Shown one piece after another: positions 41,368 through 54,172 of a stretch of 64,000 nucleotides of DNA. Within the stretch, counting starts at the first letter, position 1, and each line of letters begins with the position of its first letter. A program made the translations under genes and the position numbers. The notes under the pieces were generated by a model. It was not told the origin of the DNA. It ran no database searches and saw only the letters and a program-made list of their open reading frames with translations. The DNA is from Rhynchopus sp. YZ270_cl-10 (taxonomy: Eukaryota > Euglenozoa > Diplonemea > Diplonemida > Diplonemidae): NCBI GenBank assembly GCA_964035575.1, contig OZ037847.1, positions 1,200,001 to 1,264,000 on the forward strand, given 5' to 3'.

Positions 41368-42449
41368 AAGATATGAGTATAGAACCCTGGCTCTTCGACA
41401 CCACAGGAATGCCGAATATTTCTGGTGTTGGTCATTTTCTTTCCCCCCCCCTTTTTTTTTGACTTCAACATTCCATTCGCATATGTTCTCTTGCAGATGA
41501 AACTGTTCATCAGTGCTCGCGAAGTATCGCAGATGGATGCGTTTTGGGAAGAAGGAATACAAGCAGACATAGTGCAACGTTCCCTGTGCATTATTCTGTT
41601 TCGTTATTCACGATCTTCGAAAGCGTTTCATATTTTGTTCTCCCTCTCAAAGACTTTTTATTAGAACCAAGGTCGGATCCCTTGTGTTCACCCGTCTCCC
41701 TCCCCTGCCTTTTGTGTTTTATTTTGATGGCATCTTTCATTGTTGGACGTTCTGTCTCATCGCACTTCTGACTGCCTCTGTGCGGAGATGACGTTCACGA
41801 TGCCTTTTTCTATTAGAATCGACATTGATCCCACTTTCTTATGTGAGGTGACTAAGCACACAGAGCGGCTTAGATACATCTTACGAACTCATCTTTTGAT
41901 GTTTCCTTTCGCTTTTATTCATGATCCTTGACTTGTTTTTCTTTCTTTACATCAAGACCCCTTTGTGCTCTTCACGACCCTTGAGGGATGTGTGACCAGC
42001 TCCACTCATCTCTCGAGGATCTCAGGGATTCTGTTTTGACAATGTGGATACAGTATGAGAGAAAGACCCGTGCCTCTGCAGCAGGCCTTCTTCTTTGGAG
42101 AAGTTTCCTTTATACTGTGTCTGGCATTGTGCAAGAAGGAACCAAGCAAGCACAATAGGTCGTCGACTACCTTTTAACCAACCACTCACCCAATTGAATT
42201 GGTGGCATCGTTTCATCGTTTTCAACAATAAATGCCAATCTTCTCCCCAGCCCCTTCATTTTGGAGATAATGCATTATTACCCAATATCATCCAATACGC
42301 TCACAACCGCTTTTTCGTACGAGCAAGTCCTTAAGGTTCGCTGCTTTGTCCTGTTGAGGATTCAAGACTCCTGAAGAGGTAGATGTGGAGGTACACAACT
42401 GCACGTAACGTTCGTACTTCTTCACCTCACAGATAAAACACACACAATA

Positions 42450-43817
42450 ATGTTGACCTCCATTGTCCTGCTTGCGCTTGCTGCGCCATGCACAGACCTG
42501 CGTCAGGAGTCGGGCAAGCGCTGGCATGATATTGACGGCAGCCGCTACAACTGCAAGTGGTACGCACGTGACAACAACTGCATGCGCTACGGCAGTGACT
42601 ACAGGAACGAGCACGTCGCGCTTGAGGCCTGCTGTGCCTGTGGTGGTGGCTCTGGTTCCGACACACTTCCGATCATGGCGAACACAACGAACACCACTGT
42701 GCCGTTGCCTCCGTTGCCGCCCACTCCGACAAACAGCACCGATGGCAACTGGACTGAGAACAACTCTACCGGTAACTGGACTGGAGACTACTGGACTGGC
42801 GACATCTGGACTGACAGCAACTCTACCGGAAACTTGACTGGTAACAACTCCACCGGAACGGGAAACTGGACCGGCGACAACTGGACTGAGAACAACTCCA
42901 CAGGAAACTGGACTGACAACAACTCTACCGGTAACTGGACTGGAGACAACTGGACTGGAAACTGGACTGACAACAACTCCACTGGAGCTGGCAACTGGAC
43001 TGGCGACAACTGGACAGGAAACTGGACTGGTGGTAACTCCACCGGAGCTGGCAACTGGACTGGAGACAACTGGACAGGAAACTGGACGGACAACAACTCC
43101 ACCGGTAACTGGACTGGCGACAACTGGACTGGAAACTGGACTGACAACAACTCCACCGGAGCGGGCAACTGGACTGGAGACAACTGGACAGGAAACTGGA
43201 CTGGTGGTAACTCCACCGGAGCTGGCAACTGGACTGGAGACAACTGGACAGGAAACTGGACGGACAACAACTCCACCGGTAACTGGACTGGCGACAACTG
43301 GACTGGAAACTGGACTGACAACAACTCCACCGGAGCGGGCAACTGGACTGGAGACAACTGGACCGGCAACTGGACTGGTGGTAACTCCACCGGAGCTGGC
43401 AACTGGACTGGAGACAACTGGACAGGAAACTGGACGGACAACAACTCCACCGGAGCTGGCAACTGGACTGGAGACAACTGGACCGGCAACTGGACTGGTG
43501 GTAACTCCACCGGAGCTGGCAACTGGACTGGAGACAACTGGACAGGAAACTGGACGGACAACAACTCCACCGGTAACTGGACTGGCGACAACTGGACTGG
43601 AAACTGGACTGACAACAACTCCACCGGAGCGGGCAACTGGACTGGAGACAACTGGACCGGCAACTGGACTGGTGGTAACTCCACCGGAGCTGGAAACTGG
43701 ACCGGCAACAACTCTAGCGGAAACTGGACTGGAGACAACTCTACTGGAACCGGCAACTGGACTGGCGACAACTCCACCGCAGCTGGAAACTGGACCGGCG
43801 ACAACTGGACCGTCTAG
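42450..43817 (+). CDS. sequon-repeat secreted glycoprotein, array copy 3 (long form)
   Basis: 455 aa, with the same signal peptide, six-cysteine module and C-terminus as copy 1. It is the long form. The tail contains an extra 174-nt, 58-residue block (modules of 20, 20 and 18 residues, for example GAGNWTGDNWTGNWTGGNST) compared with the 397-residue form. It is first in a higher-order trimer with copies 4 and 5. Confidence 0.88.
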   Translation: MLTSIVLLALAAPCTDLRQESGKRWHDIDGSRYNCKWYARDNNCMRYGSDYRNEHVALEACCACGGGSGSDTLPIMANTTNTTVPLPPLPPTPTNSTDGNWTENNSTGNWTGDYWTGDIWTDSNSTGNLTGNNSTGTGNWTGDNWTENNSTGNWTDNNSTGNWTGDNWTGNWTDNNSTGAGNWTGDNWTGNWTGGNSTGAGNWTGDNWTGNWTDNNSTGNWTGDNWTGNWTDNNSTGAGNWTGDNWTGNWTGGNSTGAGNWTGDNWTGNWTDNNSTGNWTGDNWTGNWTDNNSTGAGNWTGDNWTGNWTGGNSTGAGNWTGDNWTGNWTDNNSTGAGNWTGDNWTGNWTGGNSTGAGNWTGDNWTGNWTDNNSTGNWTGDNWTGNWTDNNSTGAGNWTGDNWTGNWTGGNSTGAGNWTGNNSSGNWTGDNSTGTGNWTGDNSTAAGNWTGDNWTV

Positions 43818-44899
43818 AAGATATGAGTATAGAACCCTGGCTCTTCGACACCACAGGAATGCCGAATATTTCTGGTGTTGGTCATTTTCTTTCCCCCCCC
43901 CTTTTTTTTTGACTTCAACATTCCATTCGCATATGTTCTCTTGCAGATGAAACTGTTCATCAGTGCTCGCGAAGTATCGCAGATGGATGCGTTTTGGGAA
44001 GAAGGAATACAAGCAGACATAGTGCAACGTTCCCTGTGCATTATTCTGTTTCGTTATTCACGATCTTCGAAAGCGTTTCATATTTTGTTCTCCCTCTCAA
44101 AGACTTTTTATTAGAACCAAGGTCGGATCCCTTGTGTTCACCCGTCTCCCTCCCCTGCCTTTTGTGTTTTATTTTGATGGCATCTTTCATTGTTGGACGT
44201 TCTGTCTCATCGCACTTCTGACTGCCTCTGTGCGGAGATGACGTTCACGATGCCTTTTTCTATTAGAATCGACATTGATCCCACTTTCTTATGTGAGGTG
44301 ACTAAGCACACAGAGCGGCTTAGATACATCTTACGAACTCATCTTTTGATGTTTCCTTTCGCTTTTATTCATGATCCTTGACTTGTTTTTCTTTCTTTAC
44401 ATCAAGACCCCTTTGTGCTCTTCACGACCCTTGAGGGATGTGTGACCAGCTCCACTCATCTCTCGAGGATCTCAGGGATTCTGTTTTGACAATGTGGATA
44501 CAGTATGAGAGAAAGACCCGTGCCTCTGCAGCAGGCCTTCTTCTTTGGAGAAGTTTCCTTTATACTGTGTCTGGCATTGTGCAAGAAGGAACCAAGCAAG
44601 CACAATAGGTCGTCGACTACCTTTTAACCAACCACTCACCCAATTGAATTGGTGGCATCGTTTCATCGTTTTCAACAATAAATGCCAATCTTCTCCCCAG
44701 CCCCTTCATTTTGGAGATAATGCATTATTACCCAATATCATCCAATACGCTCACAACCGCTTTTTCGTACGAGCAAGTCCTTAAGGTTCGCTGCTTTGTC
44801 CTGTTGAGGATTCAAGACTCCTGAAGAGGTAGATGTGGAGGTACACAACTGCACGTAACGTTCGTACTTCTTCACCTCACAGATAAAACACACACAATA

Positions 44900-46093
44900 A
44901 TGTTGACCTCCATTGTCCTGCTTGCGCTTGCTGCGCCATGCACAGACCTGCGTCAGGAGTCGGGCAAGCGCTGGCATGATATTGACGGCAGCCGCTACAA
45001 CTGCAAGTGGTACGCACGTGACAACAACTGCATGCGCTACGGCAGTGACTACAGGAACGAGCACGTCGCGCTTGAGGCCTGCTGTGCCTGTGGTGGTGGC
45101 TCTGGTTCCGACACACTTCCGATCATGGCGAACACAACGAACACCACTGTGCCGTTGCCTCCGTTGCCGCCCACTCCGACAAACAGCACCGATGGCAACT
45201 GGACTGAGAACAACTCTACCGGTAACTGGACTGGAGACTACTGGACTGGCGACATCTGGACTGACAGCAACTCTACCGGAAACTTGACTGGTAACAACTC
45301 CACCGGAACGGGAAACTGGACCGGCGACAACTGGACTGAGAACAACTCCACAGGAAACTGGACTGACAACAACTCTACCGGTAACTGGACTGGAGACAAC
45401 TGGACTGGAAACTGGACTGACAACAACTCCACTGGAGCTGGCAACTGGACTGGCGACAACTGGACAGGAAACTGGACTGGTGGTAACTCCACCGGAGCTG
45501 GCAACTGGACTGGAGACAACTGGACAGGAAACTGGACGGACAACAACTCCACCGGTAACTGGACTGGCGACAACTGGACTGGAAACTGGACTGACAACAA
45601 CTCCACCGGAGCGGGCAACTGGACTGGAGACAACTGGACCGGCAACTGGACTGGTGGTAACTCCACCGGAGCTGGCAACTGGACTGGAGACAACTGGACA
45701 GGAAACTGGACGGACAACAACTCCACCGGAGCTGGCAACTGGACTGGAGACAACTGGACCGGCAACTGGACTGGTGGTAACTCCACCGGAGCTGGCAACT
45801 GGACTGGAGACAACTGGACAGGAAACTGGACGGACAACAACTCCACCGGTAACTGGACTGGCGACAACTGGACTGGAAACTGGACTGACAACAACTCCAC
45901 CGGAGCGGGCAACTGGACTGGAGACAACTGGACCGGCAACTGGACTGGTGGTAACTCCACCGGAGCTGGAAACTGGACCGGCAACAACTCTAGCGGAAAC
46001 TGGACTGGAGACAACTCTACTGGAACCGGCAACTGGACTGGCGACAACTCCACCGCAGCTGGAAACTGGACCGGCGACAACTGGACCGTCTAG
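44900..46093 (+). CDS. sequon-repeat secreted glycoprotein, array copy 4
   Basis: 397 aa. Same architecture as copy 3 but lacking the second of its 58-residue blocks. By nucleotide sequence it keeps the first block (marked by ggagctggcaactggactgg early in the tail) and then passes to the third. Second in its trimer. Confidence 0.88.
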   Translation: MLTSIVLLALAAPCTDLRQESGKRWHDIDGSRYNCKWYARDNNCMRYGSDYRNEHVALEACCACGGGSGSDTLPIMANTTNTTVPLPPLPPTPTNSTDGNWTENNSTGNWTGDYWTGDIWTDSNSTGNLTGNNSTGTGNWTGDNWTENNSTGNWTDNNSTGNWTGDNWTGNWTDNNSTGAGNWTGDNWTGNWTGGNSTGAGNWTGDNWTGNWTDNNSTGNWTGDNWTGNWTDNNSTGAGNWTGDNWTGNWTGGNSTGAGNWTGDNWTGNWTDNNSTGAGNWTGDNWTGNWTGGNSTGAGNWTGDNWTGNWTDNNSTGNWTGDNWTGNWTDNNSTGAGNWTGDNWTGNWTGGNSTGAGNWTGNNSSGNWTGDNSTGTGNWTGDNSTAAGNWTGDNWTV

Positions 46094-47175
46094 AAGATAT
46101 GAGTATAGAACCCTGGCTCTTCGACACCACAGGAATGCCGAATATTTCTGGTGTTGGTCATTTTCTTTCCCCCCCCCTTTTTTTTTGACTTCAACATTCC
46201 ATTCGCATATGTTCTCTTGCAGATGAAACTGTTCATCAGTGCTCGCGAAGTATCGCAGATGGATGCGTTTTGGGAAGAAGGAATACAAGCAGACATAGTG
46301 CAACGTTCCCTGTGCATTATTCTGTTTCGTTATTCACGATCTTCGAAAGCGTTTCATATTTTGTTCTCCCTCTCAAAGACTTTTTATTAGAACCAAGGTC
46401 GGATCCCTTGTGTTCACCCGTCTCCCTCCCCTGCCTTTTGTGTTTTATTTTGATGGCATCTTTCATTGTTGGACGTTCTGTCTCATCGCACTTCTGACTG
46501 CCTCTGTGCGGAGATGACGTTCACGATGCCTTTTTCTATTAGAATCGACATTGATCCCACTTTCTTATGTGAGGTGACTAAGCACACAGAGCGGCTTAGA
46601 TACATCTTACGAACTCATCTTTTGATGTTTCCTTTCGCTTTTATTCATGATCCTTGACTTGTTTTTCTTTCTTTACATCAAGACCCCTTTGTGCTCTTCA
46701 CGACCCTTGAGGGATGTGTGACCAGCTCCACTCATCTCTCGAGGATCTCAGGGATTCTGTTTTGACAATGTGGATACAGTATGAGAGAAAGACCCGTGCC
46801 TCTGCAGCAGGCCTTCTTCTTTGGAGAAGTTTCCTTTATACTGTGTCTGGCATTGTGCAAGAAGGAACCAAGCAAGCACAATAGGTCGTCGACTACCTTT
46901 TAACCAACCACTCACCCAATTGAATTGGTGGCATCGTTTCATCGTTTTCAACAATAAATGCCAATCTTCTCCCCAGCCCCTTCATTTTGGAGATAATGCA
47001 TTATTACCCAATATCATCCAATACGCTCACAACCGCTTTTTCGTACGAGCAAGTCCTTAAGGTTCGCTGCTTTGTCCTGTTGAGGATTCAAGACTCCTGA
47101 AGAGGTAGATGTGGAGGTACACAACTGCACGTAACGTTCGTACTTCTTCACCTCACAGATAAAACACACACAATA

Positions 47176-48369
47176 ATGTTGACCTCCATTGTCCTGCTTG
47201 CGCTTGCTGCGCCATGCACAGACCTGCGTCAGGAGTCGGGCAAGCGCTGGCATGATATTGACGGCAGCCGCTACAACTGCAAGTGGTACGCACGTGACAA
47301 CAACTGCATGCGCTACGGCAGTGACTACAGGAACGAGCACGTCGCGCTTGAGGCCTGCTGTGCCTGTGGTGGTGGCTCTGGTTCCGACACACTTCCGATC
47401 ATGGCGAACACAACGAACACCACTGTGCCGTTGCCTCCGTTGCCGCCCACTCCGACAAACAGCACCGATGGCAACTGGACTGAGAACAACTCTACCGGTA
47501 ACTGGACTGGAGACTACTGGACTGGCGACATCTGGACTGACAGCAACTCTACCGGAAACTTGACTGGTAACAACTCCACCGGAACGGGAAACTGGACCGG
47601 CGACAACTGGACTGAGAACAACTCCACAGGAAACTGGACTGACAACAACTCTACCGGTAACTGGACTGGAGACAACTGGACTGGAAACTGGACTGACAAC
47701 AACTCCACTGGAGCTGGCAACTGGACTGGCGACAACTGGACAGGAAACTGGACTGGTGGTAACTCCACCGGAGCTGGCAACTGGACTGGAGACAACTGGA
47801 CAGGAAACTGGACGGACAACAACTCCACCGGTAACTGGACTGGCGACAACTGGACTGGAAACTGGACTGACAACAACTCCACCGGAGCGGGCAACTGGAC
47901 TGGAGACAACTGGACCGGCAACTGGACTGGTGGTAACTCCACCGGAGCTGGCAACTGGACTGGAGACAACTGGACAGGAAACTGGACGGACAACAACTCC
48001 ACCGGAGCTGGCAACTGGACTGGAGACAACTGGACCGGCAACTGGACTGGTGGTAACTCCACCGGAGCTGGCAACTGGACTGGAGACAACTGGACAGGAA
48101 ACTGGACGGACAACAACTCCACCGGTAACTGGACTGGCGACAACTGGACTGGAAACTGGACTGACAACAACTCCACCGGAGCGGGCAACTGGACTGGAGA
48201 CAACTGGACCGGCAACTGGACTGGTGGTAACTCCACCGGAGCTGGAAACTGGACCGGCAACAACTCTAGCGGAAACTGGACTGGAGACAACTCTACTGGA
48301 ACCGGCAACTGGACTGGCGACAACTCCACCGCAGCTGGAAACTGGACCGGCGACAACTGGACCGTCTAG
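47176..48369 (+). CDS. sequon-repeat secreted glycoprotein, array copy 5
   Basis: 397 aa, apparently identical in protein to copy 4. Third in the first trimer (copies 3-5). Confidence 0.88.
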   Translation: MLTSIVLLALAAPCTDLRQESGKRWHDIDGSRYNCKWYARDNNCMRYGSDYRNEHVALEACCACGGGSGSDTLPIMANTTNTTVPLPPLPPTPTNSTDGNWTENNSTGNWTGDYWTGDIWTDSNSTGNLTGNNSTGTGNWTGDNWTENNSTGNWTDNNSTGNWTGDNWTGNWTDNNSTGAGNWTGDNWTGNWTGGNSTGAGNWTGDNWTGNWTDNNSTGNWTGDNWTGNWTDNNSTGAGNWTGDNWTGNWTGGNSTGAGNWTGDNWTGNWTDNNSTGAGNWTGDNWTGNWTGGNSTGAGNWTGDNWTGNWTDNNSTGNWTGDNWTGNWTDNNSTGAGNWTGDNWTGNWTGGNSTGAGNWTGNNSSGNWTGDNSTGTGNWTGDNSTAAGNWTGDNWTV

Positions 48370-49451
48370 AAGATATGAGTATAGAACCCTGGCTCTTCGA
48401 CACCACAGGAATGCCGAATATTTCTGGTGTTGGTCATTTTCTTTCCCCCCCCCTTTTTTTTTGACTTCAACATTCCATTCGCATATGTTCTCTTGCAGAT
48501 GAAACTGTTCATCAGTGCTCGCGAAGTATCGCAGATGGATGCGTTTTGGGAAGAAGGAATACAAGCAGACATAGTGCAACGTTCCCTGTGCATTATTCTG
48601 TTTCGTTATTCACGATCTTCGAAAGCGTTTCATATTTTGTTCTCCCTCTCAAAGACTTTTTATTAGAACCAAGGTCGGATCCCTTGTGTTCACCCGTCTC
48701 CCTCCCCTGCCTTTTGTGTTTTATTTTGATGGCATCTTTCATTGTTGGACGTTCTGTCTCATCGCACTTCTGACTGCCTCTGTGCGGAGATGACGTTCAC
48801 GATGCCTTTTTCTATTAGAATCGACATTGATCCCACTTTCTTATGTGAGGTGACTAAGCACACAGAGCGGCTTAGATACATCTTACGAACTCATCTTTTG
48901 ATGTTTCCTTTCGCTTTTATTCATGATCCTTGACTTGTTTTTCTTTCTTTACATCAAGACCCCTTTGTGCTCTTCACGACCCTTGAGGGATGTGTGACCA
49001 GCTCCACTCATCTCTCGAGGATCTCAGGGATTCTGTTTTGACAATGTGGATACAGTATGAGAGAAAGACCCGTGCCTCTGCAGCAGGCCTTCTTCTTTGG
49101 AGAAGTTTCCTTTATACTGTGTCTGGCATTGTGCAAGAAGGAACCAAGCAAGCACAATAGGTCGTCGACTACCTTTTAACCAACCACTCACCCAATTGAA
49201 TTGGTGGCATCGTTTCATCGTTTTCAACAATAAATGCCAATCTTCTCCCCAGCCCCTTCATTTTGGAGATAATGCATTATTACCCAATATCATCCAATAC
49301 GCTCACAACCGCTTTTTCGTACGAGCAAGTCCTTAAGGTTCGCTGCTTTGTCCTGTTGAGGATTCAAGACTCCTGAAGAGGTAGATGTGGAGGTACACAA
49401 CTGCACGTAACGTTCGTACTTCTTCACCTCACAGATAAAACACACACAATA

Positions 49452-50819
49452 ATGTTGACCTCCATTGTCCTGCTTGCGCTTGCTGCGCCATGCACAGACC
49501 TGCGTCAGGAGTCGGGCAAGCGCTGGCATGATATTGACGGCAGCCGCTACAACTGCAAGTGGTACGCACGTGACAACAACTGCATGCGCTACGGCAGTGA
49601 CTACAGGAACGAGCACGTCGCGCTTGAGGCCTGCTGTGCCTGTGGTGGTGGCTCTGGTTCCGACACACTTCCGATCATGGCGAACACAACGAACACCACT
49701 GTGCCGTTGCCTCCGTTGCCGCCCACTCCGACAAACAGCACCGATGGCAACTGGACTGAGAACAACTCTACCGGTAACTGGACTGGAGACTACTGGACTG
49801 GCGACATCTGGACTGACAGCAACTCTACCGGAAACTTGACTGGTAACAACTCCACCGGAACGGGAAACTGGACCGGCGACAACTGGACTGAGAACAACTC
49901 CACAGGAAACTGGACTGACAACAACTCTACCGGTAACTGGACTGGAGACAACTGGACTGGAAACTGGACTGACAACAACTCCACTGGAGCTGGCAACTGG
50001 ACTGGCGACAACTGGACAGGAAACTGGACTGGTGGTAACTCCACCGGAGCTGGCAACTGGACTGGAGACAACTGGACAGGAAACTGGACGGACAACAACT
50101 CCACCGGTAACTGGACTGGCGACAACTGGACTGGAAACTGGACTGACAACAACTCCACCGGAGCGGGCAACTGGACTGGAGACAACTGGACAGGAAACTG
50201 GACTGGTGGTAACTCCACCGGAGCTGGCAACTGGACTGGAGACAACTGGACAGGAAACTGGACGGACAACAACTCCACCGGTAACTGGACTGGCGACAAC
50301 TGGACTGGAAACTGGACTGACAACAACTCCACCGGAGCGGGCAACTGGACTGGAGACAACTGGACCGGCAACTGGACTGGTGGTAACTCCACCGGAGCTG
50401 GCAACTGGACTGGAGACAACTGGACAGGAAACTGGACGGACAACAACTCCACCGGAGCTGGCAACTGGACTGGAGACAACTGGACCGGCAACTGGACTGG
50501 TGGTAACTCCACCGGAGCTGGCAACTGGACTGGAGACAACTGGACAGGAAACTGGACGGACAACAACTCCACCGGTAACTGGACTGGCGACAACTGGACT
50601 GGAAACTGGACTGACAACAACTCCACCGGAGCGGGCAACTGGACTGGAGACAACTGGACCGGCAACTGGACTGGTGGTAACTCCACCGGAGCTGGAAACT
50701 GGACCGGCAACAACTCTAGCGGAAACTGGACTGGAGACAACTCTACTGGAACCGGCAACTGGACTGGCGACAACTCCACCGCAGCTGGAAACTGGACCGG
50801 CGACAACTGGACCGTCTAG
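49452..50819 (+). CDS. sequon-repeat secreted glycoprotein, array copy 6 (long form)
   Basis: 455 aa, apparently identical in protein to copy 3. It starts the second trimer, 7002 bp after copy 3. Confidence 0.88.
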   Translation: MLTSIVLLALAAPCTDLRQESGKRWHDIDGSRYNCKWYARDNNCMRYGSDYRNEHVALEACCACGGGSGSDTLPIMANTTNTTVPLPPLPPTPTNSTDGNWTENNSTGNWTGDYWTGDIWTDSNSTGNLTGNNSTGTGNWTGDNWTENNSTGNWTDNNSTGNWTGDNWTGNWTDNNSTGAGNWTGDNWTGNWTGGNSTGAGNWTGDNWTGNWTDNNSTGNWTGDNWTGNWTDNNSTGAGNWTGDNWTGNWTGGNSTGAGNWTGDNWTGNWTDNNSTGNWTGDNWTGNWTDNNSTGAGNWTGDNWTGNWTGGNSTGAGNWTGDNWTGNWTDNNSTGAGNWTGDNWTGNWTGGNSTGAGNWTGDNWTGNWTDNNSTGNWTGDNWTGNWTDNNSTGAGNWTGDNWTGNWTGGNSTGAGNWTGNNSSGNWTGDNSTGTGNWTGDNSTAAGNWTGDNWTV

Positions 50820-51901
50820 AAGATATGAGTATAGAACCCTGGCTCTTCGACACCACAGGAATGCCGAATATTTCTGGTGTTGGTCATTTTCTTTCCCCCC
50901 CCCTTTTTTTTTGACTTCAACATTCCATTCGCATATGTTCTCTTGCAGATGAAACTGTTCATCAGTGCTCGCGAAGTATCGCAGATGGATGCGTTTTGGG
51001 AAGAAGGAATACAAGCAGACATAGTGCAACGTTCCCTGTGCATTATTCTGTTTCGTTATTCACGATCTTCGAAAGCGTTTCATATTTTGTTCTCCCTCTC
51101 AAAGACTTTTTATTAGAACCAAGGTCGGATCCCTTGTGTTCACCCGTCTCCCTCCCCTGCCTTTTGTGTTTTATTTTGATGGCATCTTTCATTGTTGGAC
51201 GTTCTGTCTCATCGCACTTCTGACTGCCTCTGTGCGGAGATGACGTTCACGATGCCTTTTTCTATTAGAATCGACATTGATCCCACTTTCTTATGTGAGG
51301 TGACTAAGCACACAGAGCGGCTTAGATACATCTTACGAACTCATCTTTTGATGTTTCCTTTCGCTTTTATTCATGATCCTTGACTTGTTTTTCTTTCTTT
51401 ACATCAAGACCCCTTTGTGCTCTTCACGACCCTTGAGGGATGTGTGACCAGCTCCACTCATCTCTCGAGGATCTCAGGGATTCTGTTTTGACAATGTGGA
51501 TACAGTATGAGAGAAAGACCCGTGCCTCTGCAGCAGGCCTTCTTCTTTGGAGAAGTTTCCTTTATACTGTGTCTGGCATTGTGCAAGAAGGAACCAAGCA
51601 AGCACAATAGGTCGTCGACTACCTTTTAACCAACCACTCACCCAATTGAATTGGTGGCATCGTTTCATCGTTTTCAACAATAAATGCCAATCTTCTCCCC
51701 AGCCCCTTCATTTTGGAGATAATGCATTATTACCCAATATCATCCAATACGCTCACAACCGCTTTTTCGTACGAGCAAGTCCTTAAGGTTCGCTGCTTTG
51801 TCCTGTTGAGGATTCAAGACTCCTGAAGAGGTAGATGTGGAGGTACACAACTGCACGTAACGTTCGTACTTCTTCACCTCACAGATAAAACACACACAAT
51901 A

Positions 51902-53090
51902 ATGTTGACCTCCATTGCTTGCGCTTGCTGCGCCATGCACAGACCTGCGTCAGGAGTCGGGCAAGCGCTGGCATGATATTGACGGCAGCCGCTACAACTG
52001 CAAGTGGTACGCACGTGACAACAACTGCATGCGCTACGGCAGTGACTACAGGAACGAGCACGTCGCGCTTGAGGCCTGCTGTGCCTGTGGTGGTGGCTCT
52101 GGTTCCGACACACTTCCGATCATGGCGAACACAACGAACACCACTGTGCCGTTGCCTCCGTTGCCGCCCACTCCGACAAACAGCACCGATGGCAACTGGA
52201 CTGAGAACAACTCTACCGGTAACTGGACTGGAGACTACTGGACTGGCGACATCTGGACTGACAGCAACTCTACCGGAAACTTGACTGGTAACAACTCCAC
52301 CGGAACGGGAAACTGGACCGGCGACAACTGGACTGAGAACAACTCCACAGGAAACTGGACTGACAACAACTCTACCGGTAACTGGACTGGAGACAACTGG
52401 ACTGGAAACTGGACTGACAACAACTCCACTGGAGCTGGCAACTGGACTGGCGACAACTGGACAGGAAACTGGACTGGTGGTAACTCCACCGGAGCTGGCA
52501 ACTGGACTGGAGACAACTGGACAGGAAACTGGACGGACAACAACTCCACCGGTAACTGGACTGGCGACAACTGGACTGGAAACTGGACTGACAACAACTC
52601 CACCGGAGCGGGCAACTGGACTGGAGACAACTGGACCGGCAACTGGACTGGTGGTAACTCCACCGGAGCTGGCAACTGGACTGGAGACAACTGGACAGGA
52701 AACTGGACGGACAACAACTCCACCGGAGCTGGCAACTGGACTGGAGACAACTGGACCGGCAACTGGACTGGTGGTAACTCCACCGGAGCTGGCAACTGGA
52801 CTGGAGACAACTGGACAGGAAACTGGACGGACAACAACTCCACCGGTAACTGGACTGGCGACAACTGGACTGGAAACTGGACTGACAACAACTCCACCGG
52901 AGCGGGCAACTGGACTGGAGACAACTGGACCGGCAACTGGACTGGTGGTAACTCCACCGGAGCTGGAAACTGGACCGGCAACAACTCTAGCGGAAACTGG
53001 ACTGGAGACAACTCTACTGGAACCGGCAACTGGACTGGCGACAACTCCACCGCAGCTGGAAACTGGACCGGCGACAACTGGACCGTCTAG
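51902..53090 (+). pseudogene. array copy 7, same 5-nt signal-peptide deletion as copy 2
   Basis: Lacks tcctg in the signal-peptide codons exactly as copy 2 does, so the frame from the ATG stops after 24 codons. The body otherwise equals the 397-residue form, one module different from copy 2. Sharing one private deletion between non-adjacent copies of different body length suggests gene conversion or unequal exchange, unless it is a shared assembly error. Confidence 0.65.
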
Positions 53091-54172
53091 AAGATATGAG
53101 TATAGAACCCTGGCTCTTCGACACCACAGGAATGCCGAATATTTCTGGTGTTGGTCATTTTCTTTCCCCCCCCCTTTTTTTTTGACTTCAACATTCCATT
53201 CGCATATGTTCTCTTGCAGATGAAACTGTTCATCAGTGCTCGCGAAGTATCGCAGATGGATGCGTTTTGGGAAGAAGGAATACAAGCAGACATAGTGCAA
53301 CGTTCCCTGTGCATTATTCTGTTTCGTTATTCACGATCTTCGAAAGCGTTTCATATTTTGTTCTCCCTCTCAAAGACTTTTTATTAGAACCAAGGTCGGA
53401 TCCCTTGTGTTCACCCGTCTCCCTCCCCTGCCTTTTGTGTTTTATTTTGATGGCATCTTTCATTGTTGGACGTTCTGTCTCATCGCACTTCTGACTGCCT
53501 CTGTGCGGAGATGACGTTCACGATGCCTTTTTCTATTAGAATCGACATTGATCCCACTTTCTTATGTGAGGTGACTAAGCACACAGAGCGGCTTAGATAC
53601 ATCTTACGAACTCATCTTTTGATGTTTCCTTTCGCTTTTATTCATGATCCTTGACTTGTTTTTCTTTCTTTACATCAAGACCCCTTTGTGCTCTTCACGA
53701 CCCTTGAGGGATGTGTGACCAGCTCCACTCATCTCTCGAGGATCTCAGGGATTCTGTTTTGACAATGTGGATACAGTATGAGAGAAAGACCCGTGCCTCT
53801 GCAGCAGGCCTTCTTCTTTGGAGAAGTTTCCTTTATACTGTGTCTGGCATTGTGCAAGAAGGAACCAAGCAAGCACAATAGGTCGTCGACTACCTTTTAA
53901 CCAACCACTCACCCAATTGAATTGGTGGCATCGTTTCATCGTTTTCAACAATAAATGCCAATCTTCTCCCCAGCCCCTTCATTTTGGAGATAATGCATTA
54001 TTACCCAATATCATCCAATACGCTCACAACCGCTTTTTCGTACGAGCAAGTCCTTAAGGTTCGCTGCTTTGTCCTGTTGAGGATTCAAGACTCCTGAAGA
54101 GGTAGATGTGGAGGTACACAACTGCACGTAACGTTCGTACTTCTTCACCTCACAGATAAAACACACACAATA

